Positions 9,884-18,571 of a DNA stretch of 64,000 bases are shown one piece after another. Numbering within the stretch: the first letter of the stretch is position 1; every line of letters begins with the position of its first letter. The notes beneath the pieces are model-generated. The model was not told where the DNA came from. It did no database searches and saw only the letters and a program-made list of their open reading frames with translations. Location of the stretch: the NCBI GenBank assembly GCA_051647685.1, contig JBOFEG010000001.1, positions 1 to 64,000 of the forward strand. Reading direction: 5' to 3'. The stretch comes from CALTSX01 sp051647685 (GTDB lineage Bacteria; Chlamydiota; Chlamydiia; Chlamydiales; CALTSX01). A program made the position numbers and the translations under genes.

Positions 9884-10321
9884 ATGAAGTTTCTCTCTTT
9901 AAATTTTTGTATATTAGTATTGTGCTATGGGACAATTTCGTATGCAAATTCAATGTATTTATACAATGATAGTCCTTATGTTTTGAATGCTTCTATCTTA
10001 AGTGCAGATGGAGCACAATTAGACAGTGTTCTTATGCAACCTAGGCAAAGAAGAACTTGGTATAGGCAAGCTGTGATTAATTCAAATACTTCTATGACGC
10101 CATTTACAGTCGTTTGGACTTGTCGGAATGGAGCTGACTTTGGAGTAAGCTATCAGGTTAACGCAGGCGGCGTTGCAACCCCTTTATCCTCTACTGGACC
10201 CCGATATTGCAAACCAGAGAAAAAAAATTCTTCTGATGATCGAAGTCGACGGTACGATGAAGAATACCAACACATTATTCCATTAGATCCTCAGATACAG
10301 GATGTTAATCCACATCCATAA
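9884..10321 (+). CDS. Small exported protein of unknown function
   Basis: The 145-residue product opens with a classic signal peptide (MKFLSLNFCILVLCYGTISYA, cleavage expected near residue 21). The mature part has the pattern SPYVLNASILSADG, PRQRRTWYRQAV and SMTPFTVVWTCRNG, with two Cys that could form a disulphide. I recall similar small secreted proteins in other chlamydiae but cannot name a function. The C-terminal 30 residues are charged and low in complexity. It is followed 8 bp later by a small open frame. Confidence 0.75.
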   Translation: MKFLSLNFCILVLCYGTISYANSMYLYNDSPYVLNASILSADGAQLDSVLMQPRQRRTWYRQAVINSNTSMTPFTVVWTCRNGADFGVSYQVNAGGVATPLSSTGPRYCKPEKKNSSDDRSRRYDEEYQHIIPLDPQIQDVNPHP

Positions 10322-10329
10322 ACTATACT

Positions 10330-10506
10330 ATGTTGTATAAAAATACATTTATTTACATATGTTATGCGTTAGTCTTAACTACATACCCATTTGAATTAAT
10401 TGGATCCGATAAAGATCCCGAAACTGGTGAAAAGATTAAAACTAACGAAGACTCAGAAACTACTAAACAAAAATATTCTTTAAAAGATCATATTATTGGT
10501 AAATAG
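10330..10506 (+). CDS. Possible small protein, 58 residues
   Basis: An ATG frame runs for 58 codons. Its hydrophobic N-terminus (MLYKNTFIYICYALVLTTYP) would serve as a signal peptide or membrane anchor, and it is followed by a charged tail rich in Asp, Glu and Lys. It begins 8 bp after the preceding exported protein, which suggests translational coupling, but no clear Shine-Dalgarno sequence is seen. Its end overlaps the 3' end of the convergent lipoprotein gene by 14 bp. This is an ab initio call only. Confidence 0.35.
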   Translation: MLYKNTFIYICYALVLTTYPFELIGSDKDPETGEKIKTNEDSETTKQKYSLKDHIIGK

Positions 10507-11776
10507 TGTCTATATCAGACGGAACTCCCTGGCAATAATCAACTTTTCTTACAAAATGGCCATGCCCATCGTAGATCATAGCAATACCACTGCCCTTTTG
10601 AATAGTAGAAACTGCGTCCTTCTTACCGAGTTTATAATATGTCCCTTTAAGTAAAATATCATTTTCATATTCTTCCACTAACATAATACTACCATCAATA
10701 TACCAGGCAAAATGCATTCCCTCTTTTTTATTGTGCGAGAATTCTCGTTCACTTTCTAATATGCCATTTGTATACCAAGTCTTAACAATTCCATGAACTT
10801 CTCCAGAAAGCCATCCAAGTTGTAATTGTAAAGAATCTGTATTTGGATAATAAACTATTTCGATTCCTTCTTTTTCCCCTGCTTCATTGAGGTGATATAT
10901 ATTGGTGACATTTCCCATGGTATCAAAACATCTTACAGATCCTAAACTTTTACCGTTTGATATTTCACATTGTTTATTGAGCTTTCCCTCTATAAAAACA
11001 GATTTGATTCCCCTGCCGCCTTCTACTTTAGATAATATATCTCCGTTATAATCGTAATAGATAGCATCTAATAACAAACCTTGTTCATACTTTTCTTGAA
11101 ACGCAGGATTATTCCTGCATTGCTTTGAAATAGATTCTCCATGGAGTAAACCACAATCATAGGAGCTCTCCATTTGAAGATTACCCTCCTCATCATATAT
11201 AAAAACCACTCCGTGAACCACTCCATTTTGATAAGGTACAGACCTTTTGATCTGTCCATTTATATGATATAGATAAGAAGAGTCCACAAGTACTCCTCGC
11301 ATATACGAAATTCTAGCTATAATATTGCCATCTGAATCCCAAGCCCTACTCAGGCCATCAATTATAAAAGTTTTTAAAGCAGTTTGACTTAAGTCACCTA
11401 CTCCTTCAATGACATTAAAGTGTACTTTTTCCTGCCCATTTTCATACCACTCTCGATATATTCCATGAGCTCTTCCGTTTAGTACTTCTAAATACTGTTT
11501 TATCTGGCCATTGCCATGATAACTTGTCAATTTAGAAATGACTTGTCCTTCTCTATTTGGATTAAACACACGAACAACTTTTTCATAAGGCTGAGCGAGC
11601 AAAAAATCGTTTCTTTGATAAGATTTCAACCTCTCTTTTGTACTGACAGTTTCTCGAACGCCATGACGATCTATTAGTTGAATACTGGTAAGCTCTTCTT
11701 GATTTAATTGTGTATTTCTCGAACAAGATCCACAAAGCAAAAGTCCTATATATATAATACTGTAGCGCCATTTCAT
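10493..11776 (-). CDS. Lipoprotein with MORN/YwqK-type repeats
   Basis: The N-terminus has a lipobox-type signal (IYIGLLLCGSC), so the product is probably a lipoprotein acylated at Cys 15 or 18. The rest of the 427 residues is a chain of MORN-variant repeats of the form NGQ..xxxxY..G..HG...WY.NG, for example HGIYREWYENGQEK and HGIVKTWYTNG. Annotation pipelines often label such proteins 'YwqK family antitoxin', but nothing here supports a toxin-antitoxin role. It lies directly after the PilN-like gene, with adjoining or overlapping stop and start, so it is likely the last gene of a three-gene operon. Confidence 0.72.
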   Translation of the reverse strand: MKWRYSIIYIGLLLCGSCSRNTQLNQEELTSIQLIDRHGVRETVSTKERLKSYQRNDFLLAQPYEKVVRVFNPNREGQVISKLTSYHGNGQIKQYLEVLNGRAHGIYREWYENGQEKVHFNVIEGVGDLSQTALKTFIIDGLSRAWDSDGNIIARISYMRGVLVDSSYLYHINGQIKRSVPYQNGVVHGVVFIYDEEGNLQMESSYDCGLLHGESISKQCRNNPAFQEKYEQGLLLDAIYYDYNGDILSKVEGGRGIKSVFIEGKLNKQCEISNGKSLGSVRCFDTMGNVTNIYHLNEAGEKEGIEIVYYPNTDSLQLQLGWLSGEVHGIVKTWYTNGILESEREFSHNKKEGMHFAWYIDGSIMLVEEYENDILLKGTYYKLGKKDAVSTIQKGSGIAMIYDGHGHFVRKVDYCQGVPSDIDTIYQ

Positions 11777-12450
11777 TATTTTATGTCTCTCTCTATGAGA
11801 TTCAACTTAATCATAAATGTACCTCGGTCGGAATCTTTTGATTTATACATATCTAAATAGCTAATTAGTATTTGTGGTCTACCAAGTAACATTGTTGGAT
11901 TATGCTTATCTGAAATTCCTTCTAAAGGAAACAGAATCGTTTGTAAATCATGCATGTTAATTTCTACAGGAGCTACTTGCTCTATTACGATTTCATCCAC
12001 AAATAAATTTTTAGTGCGCGTTATTTCATGAAATTGAAGACGGTTTTCAGATTGTAAAAAATGTAATCTATTTTGTAGAGCTGTACTATGTTCTGGAGGA
12101 TAAAAGGGGATAATCAGTTGCAGGTATTCAATTTCATCTTTCAAAGGGGTAATCATTTTTGTTATTGTATGTAAATAAGCAGAATTTGATTGAAGATATA
12201 AACTTTTATAATTTTGTCGTCTATTTTCGCAATCTTGTAGAGTTTCATATCGCTTGCGCAATCTCAATAGCTGACTTTCTAAAAAACATAAATGGTTATT
12301 GCAGTTGTAATAATAGGTAAGCGAGGCCGCAAAAGGTACAAAAGTTATACAACAAATACCTACAAAACATCCCATGGATAAAATATTTTTTTCAAAAAAA
12401 ATATCCCGTATTTTTCTATATAAGGTAGAAAGTGAGACAATAGATATCAT
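11776..12450 (-). CDS. PilN/GspM-like bitopic membrane protein
   Basis: The 224-residue protein has a short cytoplasmic N-terminus, one strong transmembrane segment at about residues 27-47 (GCFVGICCITFVPFAASLTY), and a coiled-coil stretch after it (LESQLLRLRKRYETLQ). This is the layout of PilN or PilO-type assembly-platform proteins, and its partner upstream looks like PilM/GspL. Sequence identity is too weak for a firm name. The start overlaps the end of the upstream gene by 35 bp, a sign of translational coupling. Confidence 0.5.
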   Translation of the reverse strand: MISIVSLSTLYRKIRDIFFEKNILSMGCFVGICCITFVPFAASLTYYYNCNNHLCFLESQLLRLRKRYETLQDCENRRQNYKSLYLQSNSAYLHTITKMITPLKDEIEYLQLIIPFYPPEHSTALQNRLHFLQSENRLQFHEITRTKNLFVDEIVIEQVAPVEINMHDLQTILFPLEGISDKHNPTMLLGRPQILISYLDMYKSKDSDRGTFMIKLNLIERDIK

Positions 12451-13792
12451 TGTGTTTATTCCAAGTTATATCTGATTTTTTCTGTAATAAAGAACTATTT
12501 ATAATAGCTTGATAAAAAGCATTTGCCAATCGATCTGAACTAGCTTTAAACTCTAATTGAATACGCGTTCGAAATTCACCTTTAGAAATAGAATTGGCGA
12601 CATCCATTAACTGATAAGTTAAATGTATAATATCTATATTATCTTTAAACTCTTGCGCAGTAATTTTAGGATCTGTAGTCAAATAACTTATCAATTTACT
12701 GACCTTATAAGGCTCTTTATCCCATATAAACTTCTTCTTAGAATTATTTAGTTCTGTTTCCAATTCTTCTATATGAACTAGAAGAGATTTTGAAGTATCG
12801 CTCCTAAAAAATTCTTTTTTAAAGCTACTCTGAATCTCTCTTTTTCGATATCTATAATTGCTATATGTCCATACAAAAACAATACACGATAATACAATAG
12901 ATAAAGCAGATAGCTTATATAATCGCTGTTTTAGTAGCTTGATACTTCTAGGTGAAAAGAAATTCTTTTTGCAAAATTGTAAAGATCTAGCGTCTCTCTT
13001 ACATACATCTAATCCAATTCCAAATGGGATTGCATATTTAGCAGACACAGCGGTAATTTTCTCTGTGATGAAAGATACTTTGAAATTCTCTTCCAGCAAT
13101 TTTCTGTATTTCTTCGCTACCCCAATATTTCCTGTGAATATTATATCTTGTAATTTTTTTTCCTTCAGCAGAAAGAATTCAAAAATTCGATCAAATTCTT
13201 TTATAATTTTTTCATTATCTACATGAGATTGTTGAATTGATATAGTAGCAATATGTCCGATTTCTCCATCTAATTGTGATATGAAGAAAACTTCATCTCT
13301 TCCAAAATTGATAGCTAAAAAAGATTTTTGTTCTGGGTAAAAATAATTTACATATTTAAGCACTGTCAGTGGTGCAAAGGTAACTACCTCTGGAGTAGTG
13401 GAAAAAATTTCCCATCCTAAAAGGAATTCTTTTAATTTATATTTTAATATAGAAAAAATGAGAGCTTCTTTATTCTTAGTATATATGAAGTTAAATAATA
13501 ATTTATCTAAACAATGAGGGAATAATGTTTGTAATTGGATAGTAATTGCTTTTTCTCGATTAGTTATATTATCGATCGGCATACGAACTCGTGTCCACCA
13601 TACTTCCCCCGCTGGTAAAGCAGATCCGATTATTGCATTGCCATATTTGGAAAAAATATTTTGCATCTCCGACGTCATAATTTCTTTTTTTGTAAATGAA
13701 AGCATAATCGGAATTTGAATTTTTTTTCCTTTAGAGCAAAAAATAAGAAGAGTGTAAAATTCACCTTCTGGATAAATGGCAATACATTTCAT
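12416..13792 (-). CDS. PilM/GspL-like actin-fold protein with membrane segment
   Basis: The 458-residue product resembles PilM or the cytoplasmic part of GspL. It has an actin-like ATPase-type N-terminal region with FLAINFGRDEVFFISQLDG (phosphate-loop-like strand-turn) and MQNIFSKYGNAIIGSALPAG. A transmembrane segment follows near residues 292-308 (LSALSIVLSCIVFVWTY), and then a periplasmic coiled-coil. The order of cytoplasmic actin fold, one helix and periplasmic domain is the GspL plan. Two genes follow in an operon (PilN-like, lipoprotein). It could serve the GspDEF apparatus encoded at the far end of this window, but that link is inference. Confidence 0.5.
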   Translation of the reverse strand: MKCIAIYPEGEFYTLLIFCSKGKKIQIPIMLSFTKKEIMTSEMQNIFSKYGNAIIGSALPAGEVWWTRVRMPIDNITNREKAITIQLQTLFPHCLDKLLFNFIYTKNKEALIFSILKYKLKEFLLGWEIFSTTPEVVTFAPLTVLKYVNYFYPEQKSFLAINFGRDEVFFISQLDGEIGHIATISIQQSHVDNEKIIKEFDRIFEFFLLKEKKLQDIIFTGNIGVAKKYRKLLEENFKVSFITEKITAVSAKYAIPFGIGLDVCKRDARSLQFCKKNFFSPRSIKLLKQRLYKLSALSIVLSCIVFVWTYSNYRYRKREIQSSFKKEFFRSDTSKSLLVHIEELETELNNSKKKFIWDKEPYKVSKLISYLTTDPKITAQEFKDNIDIIHLTYQLMDVANSISKGEFRTRIQLEFKASSDRLANAFYQAIINSSLLQKKSDITWNKHNDIYCLTFYLI

Positions 13793-13844
13793 AAAATTAG
13801 ATTTATATTTCCCATAATTTATAAAAAGATACGGAGAACTCCAT

Positions 13845-14090
13845 ATGAGATACGCAATTCAAATTATTTTTTCCATATACTCTTTCATACTCCTACTGAG
13901 GATAATATCTTCTTGGATTCCCTCTATGGAAACTATATATGGATTTCGATATTTAGTGTATTATACAGATCCCTATTTAAATCTATTTAGAAAAATTATT
14001 CCATCGTTTCAAGGGATCGATTTTAGCCCTATTTTGGCTTTCTTTACGCTACGCGTAGTTGAAAAAATACTTTTACGTTTTATAGCATGA
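13845..14090 (+). CDS. yggT: YggT family membrane protein
   Basis: This short inner-membrane protein of 81 residues has two hydrophobic helices (IIFSIYSFILLLRIISSW and a C-terminal one ending in VEKILLRF). The central motif TDPYLNLFRKIIPSFQGIDF matches the YggT family's DP..N..R..iP..g.iD signature. The molecular role of the family is not well defined; some members relate to cell division or osmotic response. It overlaps the dus start by 4 bp (ATGA), so the two are translationally coupled. Confidence 0.85.
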   Translation: MRYAIQIIFSIYSFILLLRIISSWIPSMETIYGFRYLVYYTDPYLNLFRKIIPSFQGIDFSPILAFFTLRVVEKILLRFIA

Positions 14091-15133
14091 ATTATTCTGA
14101 CCCACTGGAGATAGATGAACCATCTTCCCCCCCTGCAGATAGTATTAATTATCTTCACCCACTGCAGCTCGGGTCACTATACATTCCATCGAATATTATT
14201 TATGCACCGCTAGCTGGATGTTCTAATTATCCCTTCAGAAAAGCATCCTCTCTCTATACACGAGGACTGTTTTTTTGCGAAATGGTGAAAATGGAGGCTA
14301 TCACGCGCTACGACGTGAATACATTTCATATGTTAGATTACAGCGCAGATATGCATCCAATCGGTGCGCAACTCTGTGGCAGCAGATCGGATCTTGCACG
14401 CCATTCTGCGCGCATCTTAGAAGATCTTGGTTTTGATGTAATCGATCTCAATTGTGGATGTCCTGTTGACAAAGTGACAAAAGATGGCAGCGGATCCGGG
14501 TTACTTAAGAATTTAACATTAATAGGAGAAATCCTATCTGCTATGGTAGCTGCTGTAAACATTCCAGTTACCGTAAAAATACGCATAGGATGGGACTACA
14601 ATTCTATTGTAGCGGCAGAAATTACACGTATAGCAGAACAGGCTGGTGCAAAAGCTATCTTCATTCATGGAAGAACGCGAGAACAAGGTTATAAAGGACC
14701 TGCAGATTGGAAATATATTAAGCAATCCAAAGAGGTTGCACACTCTATTAAAGTCATTGGTAACGGAGATGCATTCTGCGGCACAAGTAGTTACAATTTA
14801 TTTAAAGAAACTAATTGTGACGGGATTCTACTTGCTAGGGGGACGTTAGGAGCTCCTTGGCTTATCAAAGAGATCGAGTCTTATATACAAGGCACAAACT
14901 ATTCTATTACAGAACAAGAAATGAAGCAAACACTCCTACAACATTTAGAATACATAAGAGCTTATATGCCTCCGGAAAAAGCTTTGACAGAAGTCAGGAA
15001 AATTGGTGCTTGGTATTTAAGAAAAGACTCGAAAAAAAAAGAGCTCTATCGACAACTACAGCGATCGCAATCCATACCTGATTGTATACAAAAGATCAGT
15101 GAATATACTTATGACAGTATCATAAAAATCTAA
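14087..15133 (+). CDS. dus: tRNA-dihydrouridine synthase (DusB-like)
   Basis: Dus enzymes are FMN-dependent TIM-barrel proteins that reduce uridines in the tRNA D-loop. Family motifs are clear: APLAGCSNYPFRK near residue 40, DLNCGCPVDKV with the catalytic Cys, GSGLLKN, IHGRTREQGYKGPADW, and VIGNGDAF for FMN phosphate binding. The 348-residue length is usual for DusB. The first 30 residues are an acidic Pro-Ser extension. It is coupled to yggT and ends before a bidirectional hairpin shared with the convergent MOMP-like gene. Confidence 0.93.
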   Translation: MNYSDPLEIDEPSSPPADSINYLHPLQLGSLYIPSNIIYAPLAGCSNYPFRKASSLYTRGLFFCEMVKMEAITRYDVNTFHMLDYSADMHPIGAQLCGSRSDLARHSARILEDLGFDVIDLNCGCPVDKVTKDGSGSGLLKNLTLIGEILSAMVAAVNIPVTVKIRIGWDYNSIVAAEITRIAEQAGAKAIFIHGRTREQGYKGPADWKYIKQSKEVAHSIKVIGNGDAFCGTSSYNLFKETNCDGILLARGTLGAPWLIKEIESYIQGTNYSITEQEMKQTLLQHLEYIRAYMPPEKALTEVRKIGAWYLRKDSKKKELYRQLQRSQSIPDCIQKISEYTYDSIIKI

Positions 15134-15211
15134 ATCAAAATAACATTCTTTTTAATTATCAATATAACGATAATTTTTTGTAACTTTAAAAATATTAAAA
15201 GATTAAAAAAA

Positions 15212-15245
15212 GCAAAAAGGCAAAAATTTCTTTTTCCCTTTTTGC
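15212..15245. terminator. Bidirectional terminator between dus and MOMP-like gene 1
   Basis: GCAAAAAGGCAAAAA pairs with TTTTTCCCTTTTTGC, with one C-C mismatch and a 4-base loop. The arms are A- and T-rich, so each strand carries a T-rich run after the GC part. It stands between two convergent genes and could stop transcription from both sides. Confidence 0.65.
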
Positions 15246-15264
15246 AAAATCAATAATTTCTTTC

Positions 15265-16425
15265 TTAAAAATCAAGACGAATGTCCACTGTGAGACCCAT
15301 TAAACTAAAGTCTAATCCCTGTCGTAAAAATTTAACTATGGGTGAAGTAGTCGCTCCAGCTGCTACATCAACTACGCGAACTACTTGGTTTACTCTCCAC
15401 CAGTATTGTGATTCGAACCCAATTCTTACCATTAAATGGTTTTGGTCATCATTAAAATAGCACTTGCGCGCAATACCGAGCATATACTTCGCCATCGGAC
15501 AAAACTTATGACAATCATTTTTTAATTTTATTCTGGATAAATTATTTGGACTATATCTTTCTGAATGACTAATTTGGAATTTTCCATAAAGCATTCCTAT
15601 ACCAAATTCATTATAAAGACTCACTCCTCTACCAATATACCAGTTAGCTCCAAACCCCATAACTGGACCAAGTCCCTTGAAAGAACAACTTTCCTTGACA
15701 TGCACTAAATCATCCCCAAGGCCAAATGTTGTCGCAATCGGATCTCCACCGGTATAACGAGTGCTTTGTCTCGTAGTAATCCAAGCAGCTTCAAGTGCCG
15801 TGAAATGACGAATGGCTAAACAATCACTAACAAAAAAATCTCGCGCTAAATCCCAACAGAGTGCCCGAAAGTGCAACTCACTTTGCGATTTTGCTTCAGA
15901 ACAAAATAGAAATATAGCTCCATCATTGGGAATAGTTATGTTATAAGCTCCGACTAAAGGAATGACATTGTCGTTACATCCAGAGGCTACTACATTAGAG
16001 CCTGCACTAGCAAAATCACTATAGCATAAATTTGATTCCCAACCATCATGATTAATGTTACATCCAAGCATTACTTTATAACCCCAATTCCACTTAGAAT
16101 GCACATCTTTTATGTCCCCTTTAACGGGAAATTCAAGGACGGGATTTTGTTTTCCATACGCATAATCGGTGCCGCATGTACCTCCTTGCCAGTACAAGAG
16201 AGATGCACCTATATTCCAATTGTATCCACAACATTGGCCACAACTATTTAGAGTAGGACGAGCAGATGCAGTGTAAGCTCCACACGTACCGTTTGGAGTT
16301 GTTATATATATCCGATCTATTTTTTTACCTATTTCTTCCATGCGGTCATCAATGCCAGCTGCAAAGATAGTATGACTTAAGGTAGCCAAGGCCAACATGG
16401 TTATACCTTTCTTTATTATATTCAT
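15265..16425 (-). CDS. MOMP-like cysteine-rich outer membrane protein 1
   Basis: The 386-residue product has a signal peptide (MNIIKKGITMLALATLSHTIFA) and the chlamydial MOMP-like plan. There is an N-terminal block TPNGTCGAYTASARP, then CGQCCGYNW and the strand motif KWNWGYKVMLGCNINHDGW. Amphipathic beta-strands follow, and the protein ends in LTVDIRLDF with a terminal Phe, the usual C-terminal beta-strand signal of a barrel. Many Cys could give disulphide cross-links of the outer membrane. The TPNGTCGA form makes it closest to paralogue 5 at the other end of the array. AGGTGG precedes the ATG. It is likely a porin and structural protein; substrate unknown. Confidence 0.87.
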   Translation of the reverse strand: MNIIKKGITMLALATLSHTIFAAGIDDRMEEIGKKIDRIYITTPNGTCGAYTASARPTLNSCGQCCGYNWNIGASLLYWQGGTCGTDYAYGKQNPVLEFPVKGDIKDVHSKWNWGYKVMLGCNINHDGWESNLCYSDFASAGSNVVASGCNDNVIPLVGAYNITIPNDGAIFLFCSEAKSQSELHFRALCWDLARDFFVSDCLAIRHFTALEAAWITTRQSTRYTGGDPIATTFGLGDDLVHVKESCSFKGLGPVMGFGANWYIGRGVSLYNEFGIGMLYGKFQISHSERYSPNNLSRIKLKNDCHKFCPMAKYMLGIARKCYFNDDQNHLMVRIGFESQYWWRVNQVVRVVDVAAGATTSPIVKFLRQGLDFSLMGLTVDIRLDF

Positions 16426-16680
16426 TTACCACCTCAGTGTTTTTTGAAATAATTCTTTTTATTATTAATGTATTCGTATCATTTCTATATTTTCAAATTA
16501 TATGATTATAAAATATTTCAAACTTCATTTTATTGAAAAAATAGAATTGATATTCCATCTCAAAACACAGTGCAGACTTAAAGAATCTCTATAGTCAACG
16601 GCTCGATATTTTGTATTTATATCCCCTCCTTATAGTCAGCACTATGTTTTTATTATCACTTTCCTTGCAGTCCACCTAAT

Positions 16681-17823
16681 TTAAAAGTCTAAACGCGCCT
16701 CTAATATAAGTCCATGGAGGCTCATATCTGTTCTTAAAAAACTATAACGCTCTACTGCTTGGAATATTGCCCCGGTTCCGGACGTAGTGATTGTCTCTGA
16801 TTTTACCATTTGATTGATACGGAACCAGTATTCCGCTTCGAATCCAAAGCGAAGTCGAAAATGCTGCATATCATCCCAAAAATATCTATCATACTGTATA
16901 GCAAAAAACATTTCTAGTTCTGGAATAAATGAATGATGATTTGTACAGATTCCAGGTCTTTGATTAACACCTATGCTATAAGTTTCTGTATGATTCACTT
17001 TAAATTGACCATACACTAAACTAGCAGCAAAATTGGCAAATAAACTAAAACCTCTACAGACATGAAAATTATTATCCCATCCAACCATGGGTCCAAATCC
17101 CCAATATTTTGAACAATCGTATACGGAGTATAAATTACACCCAATATCGCCTCCGATATATTTAGAGCTTTGTTGTAATGTAAAGAACCCAGCCTTTAAT
17201 CCAAAATGAGGATGAGTAGATAAGTGTCTACTGACGTAATAGTCTCTTCCGAGTTCTAATTCAATTACATTATATTTTAATTTGAATCTAGAGTGAGAGC
17301 GAGATGACTTTGTCAACACATCTGTAATGTCTCCTATTGTTGGAAAGCCTTTTAAAGGTATAACAGATTGAAGAGTTGTTGCATGCACTGTTGTGTTGCT
17401 AGAACTGCCTGTTTCATACCATTTATACCGCAAAGAAGAATCCCAACCATCGTGTTGAAAATTATATCCAATTCCCACTTTAAGTCCCCAATCCCACTTA
17501 AAATCGACATATCGAATAGGAGAACAATTTGAACCACCGCAGGGTGATGTTACACTATCAGCAATATAGGCATATTCTGTTCCGGCTACTTTTGGGTGTA
17601 AATACAGAGCACCAATTTCTGCCCACCAGTTATTTCCACAACAACCATCACATTCATCGAGTATTGGTCTAGCAAGTGCGGTTGTAGCTCCACAAGTTTC
17701 ATTTGGAGTCACAATTCGAACTTGTTGCATCTGCCTATTTAGATCACTAAGCCGTAATTCGGCAAAGATTCCTTGACTCAACAATGCTGAGCCCAATAGT
17801 ATCTTTACAGCTTTCATTTGCAT
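16681..17823 (-). CDS. MOMP-like cysteine-rich outer membrane protein 2
   Basis: This is a paralogue in the tandem array. The N-terminal signal peptide is MKAVKILLGSALLSQGIFA, then come RIVTPNETCGATTALARP, CDGCCGNNWW and FKWDWGLKVGIGYNFQHDGW, and the C-terminus is LILEARLDF. A longer frame opens at 17841 with GTG, but that stretch contains the ribosome-binding site itself (TGGAGGATT) before the ATG at 17823, so 17823 (or the Met two codons later) is the real start. The beta-barrel call rests on the terminal Phe strand and the family pattern. The TPNETCGATTALARP block groups it with the copy at 18572-19678. Confidence 0.88.
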   Translation of the reverse strand: MQMKAVKILLGSALLSQGIFAELRLSDLNRQMQQVRIVTPNETCGATTALARPILDECDGCCGNNWWAEIGALYLHPKVAGTEYAYIADSVTSPCGGSNCSPIRYVDFKWDWGLKVGIGYNFQHDGWDSSLRYKWYETGSSSNTTVHATTLQSVIPLKGFPTIGDITDVLTKSSRSHSRFKLKYNVIELELGRDYYVSRHLSTHPHFGLKAGFFTLQQSSKYIGGDIGCNLYSVYDCSKYWGFGPMVGWDNNFHVCRGFSLFANFAASLVYGQFKVNHTETYSIGVNQRPGICTNHHSFIPELEMFFAIQYDRYFWDDMQHFRLRFGFEAEYWFRINQMVKSETITTSGTGAIFQAVERYSFLRTDMSLHGLILEARLDF

Positions 17824-18040
17824 AAATAAAATCCTCCACACCTAATTTTTGTAAAGCAATATCAAGCTAAATAAATGCTCCACAACTTTTACTGAGTTAC
17901 TTAATTAGACTAATTAAAGGATGTAAGAAATATTTAAAAGCTTTTTTTTTATCTTACAAAATTAATAAGAAAATTTCGGAGACAAACATTTTGAAGATTC
18001 TCTCCTAAAATCTCTTGCATAAGAGAAATTGCATTGAAAA

Positions 18041-18463
18041 AATATTTTTAAAAAATAAAAAATGAATAGAAAGTTTTCTATAATTTAAAGTAATATCGCG
18101 AGTTTCTAATATTTCATTGGCCCGCCAAATATGTTCTGCATCAATGCTAATCTCAGAATGAGGTGCATTTTATCGCAATTATAAGATGTATTGTAAGCAC
18201 CTCCAACTCCCATTTGTATAGGCGGAACAAATATGCGTCGTAACTGATATATATGATTCTTAGGCTGAGTAAGTGTCTATCTTATCTCTTTGATCGGTTT
18301 TAAATAATCCATAGAGTAGCGATCGAGAAACATCTCCATATAAATAAAAACTGTTGCAAAAATACCACCGTGTTTGAAGGGCAAAGTAAGAATCTGCTCC
18401 TGAAAACTCATTACAATCTTTCATCACAGAATAGACTGCCATAGTATTATTAACATAATTCAA
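18041..18463 (-). pseudogene. Decayed MOMP-like gene remnant
   Basis: Pieces of a fifth MOMP-like copy lie here in order but in different frames. The first is VMKDCNEFSGADSYFALQTRW with FYLYGDVSRSLLYGLF, in the frame ending at 18260. After a frameshift comes GVGGAYNTSYNCDKMHLILR, and after another ISIDAEHIWRANEILETRDI, then a fuzzy LSIH..F end. They align with the C-terminal half of the neighbour at 18572-19678 (VKDCSRFSGAGPHFGL, LGLGYSTYCSCDDNMHIMLR, DAQYIWRINQMLEVKDV). The N-terminal half is gone. It is a partial duplicate in decay. Confidence 0.82.
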
Positions 18464-18571
18464 AATTTTAAATAATTATTGTATATAAATATAACGCGTA
18501 TTTTGCTTCATAATATTAACGGGTAGAGAGTTATCTCTACCCTAAATGATTTTATATGTAAAAGTACATGG

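Noticed and set aside
10493..11776. Toxin-antitoxin role of the MORN-like lipoprotein
   Set aside because: The 'YwqK antitoxin' label is a pipeline name; there is no toxin gene nearby and the protein is a lipoprotein in a PilM/PilN-like operon.
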